From contig CAVQQI010000006.1 of NCBI GenBank assembly GCA_963714875.1, positions 1 to 64,000 of the forward strand: DNA of 64,000 nucleotides, in the 5' to 3' direction. Source of the DNA: JBAOHV01 sp963714875 (lineage in GTDB: Bacteria; Actinomycetota; Acidimicrobiia; Acidimicrobiales; Microtrichaceae). The first letter of the stretch is position 1; every line of letters begins with the position of its first letter. Below the pieces are notes generated by a model that ran no database searches, had not been told where the DNA came from, and was given only the letters and a program-made list of their open reading frames with translations. This document shows, in pieces, positions 57,030 through 64,000 of the stretch. The translations under genes and the position numbers were made by a program.

Positions 57030-57125
57030 CTTCGGCCGAACGAGCACGCGGCAGGCAACCGACACCGCAGAGGTCCCAGATGCACACCCAGGAGACGTCA
57101 GCTGCAGCAGGCATCAGCTGCACCG

Positions 57126-58751
57126 GTGGATGACCGCGACCCTCGCCGGTGGTGGTCGCTCGGCGTGCTGTGCATGAGCCTGCTGATCATCAGCCTGGAC
57201 AACACCATCCTCAACGTGGCGCTGCCGGCCCTGGTGAAGGATCTCGGCGCGACCACGAGCCAGCTCCAGTGGATCGTCGACGGGTACACGCTGATCTTCG
57301 CCGGGCTGCTCCTCACCGCCGGCAGCCTCGGTGACCGGTTCGGTCGCCGAGGAGCGTTGAGCATCGGGCTGGTCGTGTTCGGTGTCGGATCGGCCGCGTC
57401 GGCGCTCGCCGACAGCGCCACCATGTTGATCTTCACCCGCGCGTTCATGGGCATCGGCGCTGCGCTGATCATGCCCGCCACCCTGTCGTTGCTGACCAAC
57501 ATCTTCACCGACCCCAAGGAGCGCGCCCGCGCCATCGGGGCATGGGCCGCGATCGCCGGCGCCGGCGCAGCGTTCGGACCGTTGATCGGCGGGTTCCTGC
57601 TGGAGCACTTCTGGTGGGGCTCGGTGTTCCTGATCAACGTGCCGGTGGTGATCGTCGCCATCGTCGCGGGTCGGCTCCTGTTGCCGACGTCGCGTGACGA
57701 ATCGGCGTCCCGGCTGGACCCCGTCGGCGCCGCGCTGTCGGTCATCGGTCTGGTGTCGGTGCTCTGGGGTGTCATCGAAGGGCCGTCCAAGGGCTGGTCC
57801 GACCCGTTGGTGCTCGGCACGATCATGGGTGGTCTGGCCATCCTGGTGGCGTTCGTGCAGTGGGAGCTGCGTTGCTCGCACCCGATGCTGGACGTGCGGT
57901 TCTTCCGCAACCCGCGCTTCTCGGCCGCGAACATCGCGATCACCCTGGTGTTCTTCGCCATGTTCGGCGCCAGCTTCCTGGTGACGCAGTACCTGCAGAC
58001 CGTGCTCGGCTACTCGGCGCTGGAGGCCGGCGCCCGGATGATGCCCATGGCGTTGACCATGCTCGTCGTCGCCCCCATGTCGCCGAGGATCGTCGAGCGG
58101 GTCGGCACCAAGGTCGTCGTCGGCACCGGACTGCTGCTCGCCGCCGCCGGGATCGGCACGCTGTCGCAGATCCCGGTCTCGGACGGCTACCCGGTGCTGG
58201 TCGGCGGGATGATGGTCATGGCGATGGGGATGGGCCTGGTGATGGCCCCCGCGACCGAGTCGATCATGGGGTCGTTGCCCCCGGCGAAGGCTGGCGTCGG
58301 CTCGGCGATGAACGACACCACCCGACAGATGGGTGGTGCGCTCGGCGTCGCGGTGCTCGGATCGGTGCTCGCCAGCTCGTACCGACCAGCGGTGAGCGCA
58401 TCGTTGGAAGGACTCGGTCTGCCCGGCGAGGCGGTGTCGGTCGCGCAGGACTCGGTGGGCGGGGCCTTCCAGGTCGCCGCACGGTTGCCGGCCGACCTGG
58501 GTGCAGCAGTGACCGACGCGGCCTCTCAGGCGTTCGTGACCGCCTTCCACTCGACGGTGCTGGTGGCCGCAGCAGTGCTGCTCGTCGCTGCGGCGGTGGT
58601 GTTCCGCTTCCTCCCCGCACGTGCGGGGGATCCCCGCGAGCCGGTCGAGGGTCCGCTCGACGGGCTCGCGTCGTTGACCTTCGCCGAGGCCGAGGGCGCG
58701 CTCGAACAGACCGTGCCCGTCGAGTCGCCCGAGCGACCGCTGCAGGGGTAG
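57126..58751 (+). CDS. MFS drug/proton antiporter, DHA2 (14-helix) family
   Basis: This is an efflux protein of the EmrB/QacA type, about 541 residues. Seen are LLIISLDNTILNVALPAL (motif D1 with the membrane Asp), QWIVDGYTLIFAGLLL, GSLGDRFGRRGAL (motif A) and AAIAGAGAAFGPLIGGFLLE (motif C), with 14 hydrophobic segments. GTG 57126 is the first in-frame start without repair. The original start may be the ATG at 57080 (preceded by AGAGG) with one extra base near 57118, giving a tail like MHTQETSAAAG. It is probably controlled by the adjacent TetR protein. Confidence 0.9.
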   Translation: MDDRDPRRWWSLGVLCMSLLIISLDNTILNVALPALVKDLGATTSQLQWIVDGYTLIFAGLLLTAGSLGDRFGRRGALSIGLVVFGVGSAASALADSATMLIFTRAFMGIGAALIMPATLSLLTNIFTDPKERARAIGAWAAIAGAGAAFGPLIGGFLLEHFWWGSVFLINVPVVIVAIVAGRLLLPTSRDESASRLDPVGAALSVIGLVSVLWGVIEGPSKGWSDPLVLGTIMGGLAILVAFVQWELRCSHPMLDVRFFRNPRFSAANIAITLVFFAMFGASFLVTQYLQTVLGYSALEAGARMMPMALTMLVVAPMSPRIVERVGTKVVVGTGLLLAAAGIGTLSQIPVSDGYPVLVGGMMVMAMGMGLVMAPATESIMGSLPPAKAGVGSAMNDTTRQMGGALGVAVLGSVLASSYRPAVSASLEGLGLPGEAVSVAQDSVGGAFQVAARLPADLGAAVTDAASQAFVTAFHSTVLVAAAVLLVAAAVVFRFLPARAGDPREPVEGPLDGLASLTFAEAEGALEQTVPVESPERPLQG

Positions 58752-58795
58752 GCCGGCCAGGGCGCGCGACCCCGGGACGAGGCCGCGGGCGCACC

Positions 58796-58819
58796 GACCG
58801 CTGGGGAAACCAGCCGGTC
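58796..58819. terminator. Hairpin between convergent MFS and amidohydrolase genes
   Basis: GACCGCTGG and CCAG-C-CGGTC form a 9-bp stem with one bulge and a GGAAA loop, midway between two stop codons. It could terminate both transcripts. Confidence 0.55.
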
Positions 58820-58838
58820 GTTCCGAACTCGGCCGGGT

Positions 58839-60074
58839 TCAGCGCAGCAGCGCTTCGCTGGGGTTCTCGGGAAGCTCGGTCAGCGGCACGCGGAGCTCGT
58901 CGACGGTGGGCCCGACACGCTCGGCCAGTGGTGCAAGTGCATCCAGGTCGAAGCCGTAGAGGTTCGCCGCGTTCTCGGCGAGCAGCATGCGCATCCCGGC
59001 CTCGTCGACGTCGCTGAACCGCTGGCGCAGCGCCTCTCGGGTGTGGGGGAACGTGCCCTCGTTGTGGGGGTAGTCGCTGCCCCACATCATGCGGTCGGCC
59101 CCGACGATCTCACGTACCGCGGCATCGTCGGCGCCGGGCATGCTGGCACCCACCCAGCAGTTGCGCTGGAAGTACTCGGTCGCGCTCAGCGGCAGCGTGT
59201 GCTCCGGGGCGAACCGGAGCTCGCCGATGCGGCCGGTGTCGCGGATCTGCGCGAGGTGACGGTCCAGCTGGCCGAGCATCGGGGGGATCCACGCCGTGCC
59301 CAGCTCGGTCATGACGAACTTCAGGCGGGGGAACCGCTCGAACACGCCCGACAGCAGCAGCTGCACGAAGGGTCGCTGCGAGTAGAAGCCGACCTCGGCG
59401 ATGAACAGCAGCGCCGAGGTGGGATAGCGGCCGTAGTCGGGCGATCCGGTGCCGCCGTGGCTGTTGACCGGTACCTCGAGCTCCTCGCACACGGCCCACA
59501 GCGGGTCGTAGACGGGGTCGTAGAGCGGGGCGACGTCATCGCAGTCCGGCGGGACCGCCCCGATCAGGATGCCGCCACGAAGGCCGTGCTCCTTGATCCA
59601 GCGGACGTCCTTGATCGCCTCGTCGATGTCGTTCAGGAAGATCTGGCCGATCCCTGCCCGACGCTCCGGGTAGCGCGCGCACCAGTCGGCCATCCAACGG
59701 TTGTGGGCACGGATGCCGGCCAGGCGGTGTTCGAACTCGGACGCCTTCGGGGGACGTGCGAAGAGCACGAAGCTGGGGAAGAACGGCGGCACCGTGTTGG
59801 GGAACACGACCTCGCCCACGATGCCGTCGGCCTCCAGGTCGGAGATGCGGCGCTCGTCGTCCCAGTTGCGGACACGACCGCCGTCGGCCTCCTGGAGGTC
59901 ACGGAAGGGGTTGCGGTACTTCTCGCGCCATGCGTCGAAGTCGGCGACGTAGGCCGGGTCCAGGTACTCCCGGTACATCTCGTGGCTCGCCCCCGCGTGG
60001 CAGTCCGCCGAGATGATCGTGTAGCGATCGGTCCTGGCCCGAGCCTGCGTCGGTGCGTCGGTGGTCATGGTCAT
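58839..60074 (-). CDS. Amidohydrolase-2 family metal-dependent hydrolase
   Basis: This intact 411-residue protein of the PF04909 group (decarboxylases and ring- or meta-cleavage hydrolases such as LigW- and ACMSD-like enzymes) carries IISADCHAG (DxH metal pair), PVNSHGGTGSPDYG (third metal His), FVMTELGTAWIP and MMWGSDYPHNEG (metal Asp). Actinobacteria often carry many copies near lipid or aromatic catabolism genes. AGGGGGA precedes the ATG. The substrate is unknown. A related but partial gene is at the right edge. Confidence 0.88.
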   Translation of the reverse strand: MTMTTDAPTQARARTDRYTIISADCHAGASHEMYREYLDPAYVADFDAWREKYRNPFRDLQEADGGRVRNWDDERRISDLEADGIVGEVVFPNTVPPFFPSFVLFARPPKASEFEHRLAGIRAHNRWMADWCARYPERRAGIGQIFLNDIDEAIKDVRWIKEHGLRGGILIGAVPPDCDDVAPLYDPVYDPLWAVCEELEVPVNSHGGTGSPDYGRYPTSALLFIAEVGFYSQRPFVQLLLSGVFERFPRLKFVMTELGTAWIPPMLGQLDRHLAQIRDTGRIGELRFAPEHTLPLSATEYFQRNCWVGASMPGADDAAVREIVGADRMMWGSDYPHNEGTFPHTREALRQRFSDVDEAGMRMLLAENAANLYGFDLDALAPLAERVGPTVDELRVPLTELPENPSEALLR

Positions 60075-60122
60075 GACGGTCCCCCTGTCGGCCCGGTCAT
60101 CGCGGAGTTGCCGGCCGATCCA

Positions 60123-60139
60123 AGACTAGAACGCGTTCT
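60123..60139 (-). promoter_or_regulatory. Amidohydrolase promoter with KstR-like palindrome
   Basis: AGAACGCGTTCT (60128-60139) is a perfect 12-bp palindrome in TAGAACGCGTTCTC context, one base from the mycobacterial KstR pattern TNNAACNNGTTNNA. The -10 box TAGTCT on the minus strand (60128-60123) abuts it, so a bound repressor would block this promoter. Confidence 0.55.
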
Positions 60140-60176
60140 CGTTCTGTGCGCAGCGGGTCCCCACCGCCCCGGGCAG

Positions 60177-60182
60177 TACCGT
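60177..60182 (+). promoter_or_regulatory. Leaderless -10 box TACCGT
   Basis: TACCGT lies 7 bases before the ATG at 60190. The KstR-like palindrome sits 38 bases upstream, near the -35 to -60 zone. Confidence 0.6.
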
Positions 60183-60189
60183 GCGGTCC

Positions 60190-60972
60190 ATGGAGATCTC
60201 AGGTCGCAAGGTGCTGTTGACGGGTGCGAGCGGAGGGCTGGGCGAGGCCATCGCGGTCGACCTTGCCTCCCGGGGAGCCCAGCTGACGTTGACCGCCCGT
60301 CGCGTCGCCGAGCTGTCCTCGCTCGCCGAACGCATCGGTGCCGAGGTCCTGGTCGCGGACCTGACCGACCGGGCCGACCTGGAGCGCGTGCTCGACGCGG
60401 CGCGGGAGGTCGATGTGCTGGTGGCGAACGCCGGGATCGGCGCGGACGTGCCGATCGAGGATCTGACCGCGGCTGACGTCGACCGGTCGATCGAGGTCAA
60501 CCTGCGTGCACCCATCATCATGGCCACCGAGTTCGTCAACGCCCGGGTCGCGCTGCGTCTGCCGGGCCAGGTGGTGTTCATCGGGTCGCTCTCCGGGCTG
60601 GCGCCGACCCCCATGACCCGCATGTACAACGCCACCAAGTTCGGCCTGCGCGGGTTCGCACTGTCGCTCCGTGAGGACCTGGTGGACACCGGCGTCGGCG
60701 TGTCGATCGTGGAGCCGGGGTTCATCCGCGACGCGGGCATGTTCGCCGACTCCGGAACCGAACTGCCCGCAGGGGTGCGGACCAAGTCCCCCATCGATGT
60801 CGCCGAGGGTGTGGCCCGTGCGATCGGCGGCGACGTGGCCGAGGTGTTCGTCGCTCCGGTCGAACTGCGAGTGGCGGCAACGCTGGCGACGGTCGCCCCG
60901 GCGCTCAGCTCGCGCATCCAGCGTCGACTGGGCACTGCGGACATCAAGCGCAGCGCCAACACACCCAGCTGA
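60190..60972 (+). CDS. Short-chain dehydrogenase/reductase
   Basis: This intact 260-residue classical SDR has VLLTGASGGLGEAIAVDLA (NADP-type glycine loop), DVLVANAGIG, VVFIGSLSGLAPTPMTRMYNATKFGLRG (read in parts; catalytic Ser, Tyr-x3-Lys) and VEPGFIRDAG. The short C-terminal tail ADIKRSANTPS is unusual. It is divergent from the amidohydrolase gene and shares its control region. The substrate could be a lipid or steroid alcohol, but that rests on context only. Confidence 0.9.
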   Translation: MEISGRKVLLTGASGGLGEAIAVDLASRGAQLTLTARRVAELSSLAERIGAEVLVADLTDRADLERVLDAAREVDVLVANAGIGADVPIEDLTAADVDRSIEVNLRAPIIMATEFVNARVALRLPGQVVFIGSLSGLAPTPMTRMYNATKFGLRGFALSLREDLVDTGVGVSIVEPGFIRDAGMFADSGTELPAGVRTKSPIDVAEGVARAIGGDVAEVFVAPVELRVAATLATVAPALSSRIQRRLGTADIKRSANTPS

Positions 60973-61001
60973 GCCGCGCCACCCCGGTCCGTCCGGGGAG
61001 C

Positions 61002-62052
61002 TCAGGGCGTGTCGTGCATCAGATCGCCCATGCCCAGGCAGATCTCTGCTGCGAGACCGAGCCCGCCGGGCAGCACGCCCATGCCGAAGAACCCGTGCAC
61101 CATGTCGTCGTAGCAGCGGTAGCGCACCGGCACACCCGCCTCGACGAGTCGCTCGGCGTAGCGACGACCCTCGTCGCGCAGCGGGTCGAACCCCGCGGTG
61201 ACCACGATCGCCGGACAGACACCGGTCAGATCTGGTGCCTCGATCGGTGACGCGAGCGGTGAGTCCCAGTCGTTGCGGTCCGGCAGGTACTGCGACCGGA
61301 ACCACTCGATGTCGGTCCTGGTCAGGAAGAACCCCTCGGAGAACAGCTCGTGGGACCGCTCACGCATCAGCGCGTCGGTCGCGGGGTACACCAGGCACTG
61401 CGCGGTCGGCGCGGGCACGTCGGTGTCGCGGGTGACCTGCGCCACCACCGCGGCCAGGTTCCCGCCGGCGCTGTCGCCCATGACGCCGACCCGACCCGGT
61501 TCGACCGAGAGCTCCGCGGTGTGATCGTGCACCCATCGGTACGCGGCGACCGCGTCGTCGATCGCCGCGGGGAACGGGTGCTCGGGTGCGAGTCGGTAGT
61601 CGACGGCCACCACCACGCACTCGCTCTCGTGCGCCAGCAGTCGACACGACCCGTCGTGGGTGTCCAGATCGCCGACGACCCAGCCCCCGCCGTGCAGGTA
61701 GACGATCGCAGGCACCGGTTCCGGGCGACCGAGGCGGCGGTAGACGCGCACCGGGATCTCGCCCGCCGGCCCGGGGATCCGGCGCTCGGTCACGTAGATG
61801 CCGGTCCAGGTGGGCATGCCGAGCGCGGTCGACCTGCGCAGATCGGCCGCGGCGCGCCTCGACCGAGGTCACCGGATCGCCACCGACCACCCCGAGGCGC
61901 TCGCCCAGGGTCATCAGCGCCTGGACCTGTCGGTTCAGCACGCGGCCGTCACGCACGACCGGCGGAGCGCCGATGAGCCGATCCATCACCGGGTCGGGCA
62001 GCGCCAGCGCTGCAGAGATCGCCCGGAACGTCACACCCCGTCGAAGCGCCAT
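61002..62052 (-). CDS. Alpha/beta-hydrolase esterase, HSL family (one frameshift)
   Basis: This is a hormone-sensitive-lipase-type esterase of about 349 residues. Seen: IVYLHGGGWVVGDLDTHDG (HGGGW oxyanion motif), VDYRLAPEHPFPAAIDD, VGVMGDSAGGNLAAV (nucleophile Ser), AGFDPLRDEG (catalytic Asp) and CYDDMVHGFFGMG (catalytic His). The N-terminal cap (VTFRAISAALALPDPVMDRL) lies in another frame, joined by a shift near 61855. ATG 62052 lies 8 bases after a TACCCT box. It faces the SDR gene, whose stop is 30 bases away. Confidence 0.88.
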
Positions 62053-62060
62053 GACGCTGC

Positions 62061-62066
62061 AGGGTA
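62061..62066 (-). promoter_or_regulatory. Leaderless -10 box TACCCT
   Basis: On the minus strand TACCCT lies 8 bases before the ATG at 62052. It gives the esterase its own promoter, only 13 bases after the lipoprotein stop codon. Confidence 0.6.
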
Positions 62067-62078
62067 GGGGGATCTGTG

Positions 62079-63260
62079 TCAGCGGATGCGGAACGACTCC
62101 GGACTCACCATCATCAGCGAGCTGTCGACGACCTCGAAGTCCGACGCCCGGAGGTTCCGGAGCTCCTTCAGATGGTCGTCGGGCCACTCGGTGGAGTTCT
62201 CGGCCAGGAGGGAGAACGAGTGCCCGCACGAGTCGGTGAGGACCGCGCCGCGCTCCCGCAGGGTCTCCACCACCGGTCGGGCGCTGCCGGGGAAGGACGC
62301 GGGGTCGACGCCGTCCTTCAGCCGGATCCACGAGCCCATGGGCATCGAGCCCGCCCCGTCGAGTTGGCCATCGCTCTTGCGGGCCGGCCAGCGATGATCG
62401 CTGCTGACCCGGTTCGAGCAGAACGCCAGGACGTGGGGGACGTCCCCCGCAGCGACCTCGTCGGCCCGGATGTACTGCCCGATCATCGGGGTGTTCGGAG
62501 CGTTCGTGGTCGTGGCGGGCATCTCGGTGGAGTCCAGCGGATAGGAGGTGCCGCCGAGCGCACTGTGCACGCCGGTCAGCGCCACGAGGAACGGGTCGTA
62601 CTGGATGAGCTCGTAGCCACGGCAGTCGGCGGTGTCGACGACGAGCAGGTGCTTGTCCCACGCGGCACCGGGGTGCCCTTGGACCTTGGGCTCGGGTGGG
62701 ATCGGGTACGGACCGGGGAACGACTTCGGCTTGTAGGAGAAGTTCAGCCAGACGTTCTGGAACCCGGTGACGCGCGAGTCGACGACGTTCAGCGGGGTCC
62801 CGCCGCGGACCCCGTCGCGCAGCGTCGATCGGGTGACGTGCACCGAAGCGTCCTCGCCGCCGCCCAGGTCGTCCAGCCAGACCGCGGACCTGGGCTCGAC
62901 CGGGAGGGTGTCGACGTTCACCGCGTTCATGTAGTGCTCGGGTGGGTACAGGGCGCACCCGCCCATCGAGGCGCGGGTCGAGGTGAGGCGGTAGGTGCCC
63001 GCCGGGGCTGGTGCGGTCGTCGGCGGTGCGCTCCGCGGCGCTGTGGTGCTGCGCGGCGCGGTGGTCGATGGCGGTGGCGCATCGATGAGCGCCGACAGGC
63101 CGCCACCAGGTCGCGCGGTGCGCGGCTCCGGCTCGATGTCGGGGTTCGCCGCGCACGCGCTCGCGACGAGCGCGGCACCCATGAGCCCGATCAAGGTCCT
63201 GTGCAGGCGACGGCCCCGCGACCGCGCGCTGCCACTGTGTTGTTCGCCGCCGTGGAGCAT
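62079..63260 (-). CDS. Lipoprotein of unknown function
   Basis: This intact 393-residue protein has an Arg-rich start, then the helix TLIGLMGAALVASAC, whose VASAC is a plausible lipobox. A Pro/Thr-rich linker (PPPSTTAPRSTTAPRSAPPTTAP in parts) is followed by a folded domain with YRLTSTRASMGGCALYPPEHYMN, CRGYELIQYDPFLVAL, MGSWIRLKDGVDPASF and CGHSFSLLAENSTEWPDDHLKEL. Several spaced cysteines could form disulfides. I do not recognise the family. An internal methionine may be the real start, since the first 20 residues are very basic. It may share a transcript with the esterase. Confidence 0.7.
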   Translation of the reverse strand: MLHGGEQHSGSARSRGRRLHRTLIGLMGAALVASACAANPDIEPEPRTARPGGGLSALIDAPPPSTTAPRSTTAPRSAPPTTAPAPAGTYRLTSTRASMGGCALYPPEHYMNAVNVDTLPVEPRSAVWLDDLGGGEDASVHVTRSTLRDGVRGGTPLNVVDSRVTGFQNVWLNFSYKPKSFPGPYPIPPEPKVQGHPGAAWDKHLLVVDTADCRGYELIQYDPFLVALTGVHSALGGTSYPLDSTEMPATTTNAPNTPMIGQYIRADEVAAGDVPHVLAFCSNRVSSDHRWPARKSDGQLDGAGSMPMGSWIRLKDGVDPASFPGSARPVVETLRERGAVLTDSCGHSFSLLAENSTEWPDDHLKELRNLRASDFEVVDSSLMMVSPESFRIR

Positions 63261-63382
63261 GTACCGGTGGTCGACGGAAAATCCTGCGGACTTGACTCAA
63301 TTCGTCGCGCGTTCGCCCGACAAGGCGGGATCTTCCGCTCGACGAGCCGCTCGGAAGGTGCTCCTGGCGCAGCCCGGAGCGC

Positions 63383-64000
63383 TCAGGCGGGTCGCAGCAG
63401 GTTCAGCTCGGCGGTGTTGTCGCGCATGACGCGGTCGAGCACCGACCGGTCGACACCGGCGAGCTCGTCGAGGTAGTCGAGCGGTCGCGGCATCCCCTCG
63501 ATGTGGGGCCAGTCGGAGCCGAAGATGACCCGTTCGGGGCCCATCAGGTCCAACAGGTCGTGCACGTCGTCCTCCCAGAACGGGTTGATCCAGATGTGGC
63601 GACGGAACGTCTCCACCGGGTCTTCGGGGAACCACCCCGCCATCTTGTGACCGAGCGCGTGCAGTCGGTGGAACAGCCCACGCAGGAAGCCCGAGCCGTT
63701 CTCCACCGACGCGATGCGCAGGTTGGGGAAGCGGTGGAAGAGCTGGTCGGCGACCAGCGCGGACAGGAAGTCCTCGATGGGTCGCTCGAGCTGGAGCATC
63801 TTGATCGGCTGGGGAACTCCGCCGGAGAAGTTCGAGGTGAACCCGTCGGTCGCGTAGCCGTTCGAGGAGTAGCCGGCGTCACCCGCGTGGACCACCACGG
63901 TGATGCCGGCCTCGTTCACCCTGGCCCAGAACGGGTCGAAACGGGGGTCGGTCACGGGTCGTTGCCCATCCGCGGTGGTCGGTGCGGCGGGGCGCATCAC
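63383..64000 (-). CDS. Amidohydrolase-2 family hydrolase (5' end outside window)
   Basis: This is the C-terminal part (at least 205 residues) of a PF04909 hydrolase. It shows DPFWARVNEAGITVVVHAGDAG (metal His), IASVENGSGFLRGLF, ERVIFGSDWPHIEGMPRPLDY (metal Asp) and the end RVMRDNTAELNLLRPA. It is cut by the right edge. It is a paralogue of the gene at 58839-60074 but belongs to a different subfamily. The 122 bases between it and the lipoprotein start hold nothing evident. Confidence 0.88.
   Translation of the reverse strand: MMRPAAPTTADGQRPVTDPRFDPFWARVNEAGITVVVHAGDAGYSSNGYATDGFTSNFSGGVPQPIKMLQLERPIEDFLSALVADQLFHRFPNLRIASVENGSGFLRGLFHRLHALGHKMAGWFPEDPVETFRRHIWINPFWEDDVHDLLDLMGPERVIFGSDWPHIEGMPRPLDYLDELAGVDRSVLDRVMRDNTAELNLLRPA

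Noticed and set aside
57024..57125. Extended N-terminus for the MFS protein starting at 57024
   Set aside because: That start lies inside the second TetR operator, and the added residues are Arg/Gln/Pro-rich shadow sequence.
61360..63300. A 646-codon minus-strand frame spanning the lipoprotein and esterase genes
   Set aside because: Only its last third holds the esterase N-terminal cap; the remainder is an out-of-frame shadow of the lipoprotein gene.

Overview
The window looks like a chromosomal segment of a high-GC actinobacterium. The house style of the genes suggests class Acidimicrobiia (Ilumatobacter-like): a tRNA-Trp/secE/nusG/rplK/rplA block, a nuo operon, mycobacteria-like lipid-catabolism genes, and 14 starts that sit 6-8 bases after a TANNNT -10 box with no Shine-Dalgarno (leaderless transcripts). 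The taxonomic placement is inference. No rRNA, insertion sequence, phage, plasmid or CRISPR feature was seen.

Bases 1-29,340 form a large exopolysaccharide / cell-surface locus. It contains a tyrosine phosphatase and a BY-kinase (chain-length control), a polymerase-like membrane protein, two initiating sugar-phosphate transferases, two DegT-type sugar aminotransferases, a sugar epimerase, a PglD-like acyltransferase, a CapK-like adenylating enzyme, three glycosyltransferases, a pyruvyl transferase, an FkbM methyltransferase, a polysaccharide deacetylase, GNAT and FemAB/BioF2-like acyltransferases and an ABC exporter. It also holds three secreted proteins: a beta-helix protein with Calx-beta modules, a Calx-beta/RCC1 protein and an RCC1 lipoprotein. 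Many of these genes are broken by single-base frameshifts, while neighbours are perfectly intact. I read this mostly as uncorrected sequence error, and I give one merged span per gene.

Bases 29,628-42,512 are the complex I operon nuoABCDHIJKLMN, without nuoE, nuoF or nuoG, followed in overlap by a MidA-type methyltransferase (complex I assembly factor family) and a short-chain dehydrogenase. A cluster of structured repeats separates it from acetyl-CoA synthetase, a membrane-anchored FMN/glutamate-synthase-domain protein, a HAD phosphatase and an HtpX-like protease (42,809-47,838).

Bases 48,014-55,241 hold yajQ, a GNAT, a membrane ATPase-like protein whose P-loop is degenerate, four tRNAs (Tyr, Thr, Met, Trp), rpmG, an ECF sigma/anti-sigma pair and secE-nusG-rplK-rplA. 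Bases 55,242-64,000 carry a perfect 70-bp direct repeat, a small membrane protein, a TetR/MFS divergent pair with two tandem palindromic operators, and a catabolic-looking group (two amidohydrolases, SDR, HSL-type esterase, lipoprotein) with a KstR-like palindrome in a divergent promoter. The right edge cuts an amidohydrolase gene.
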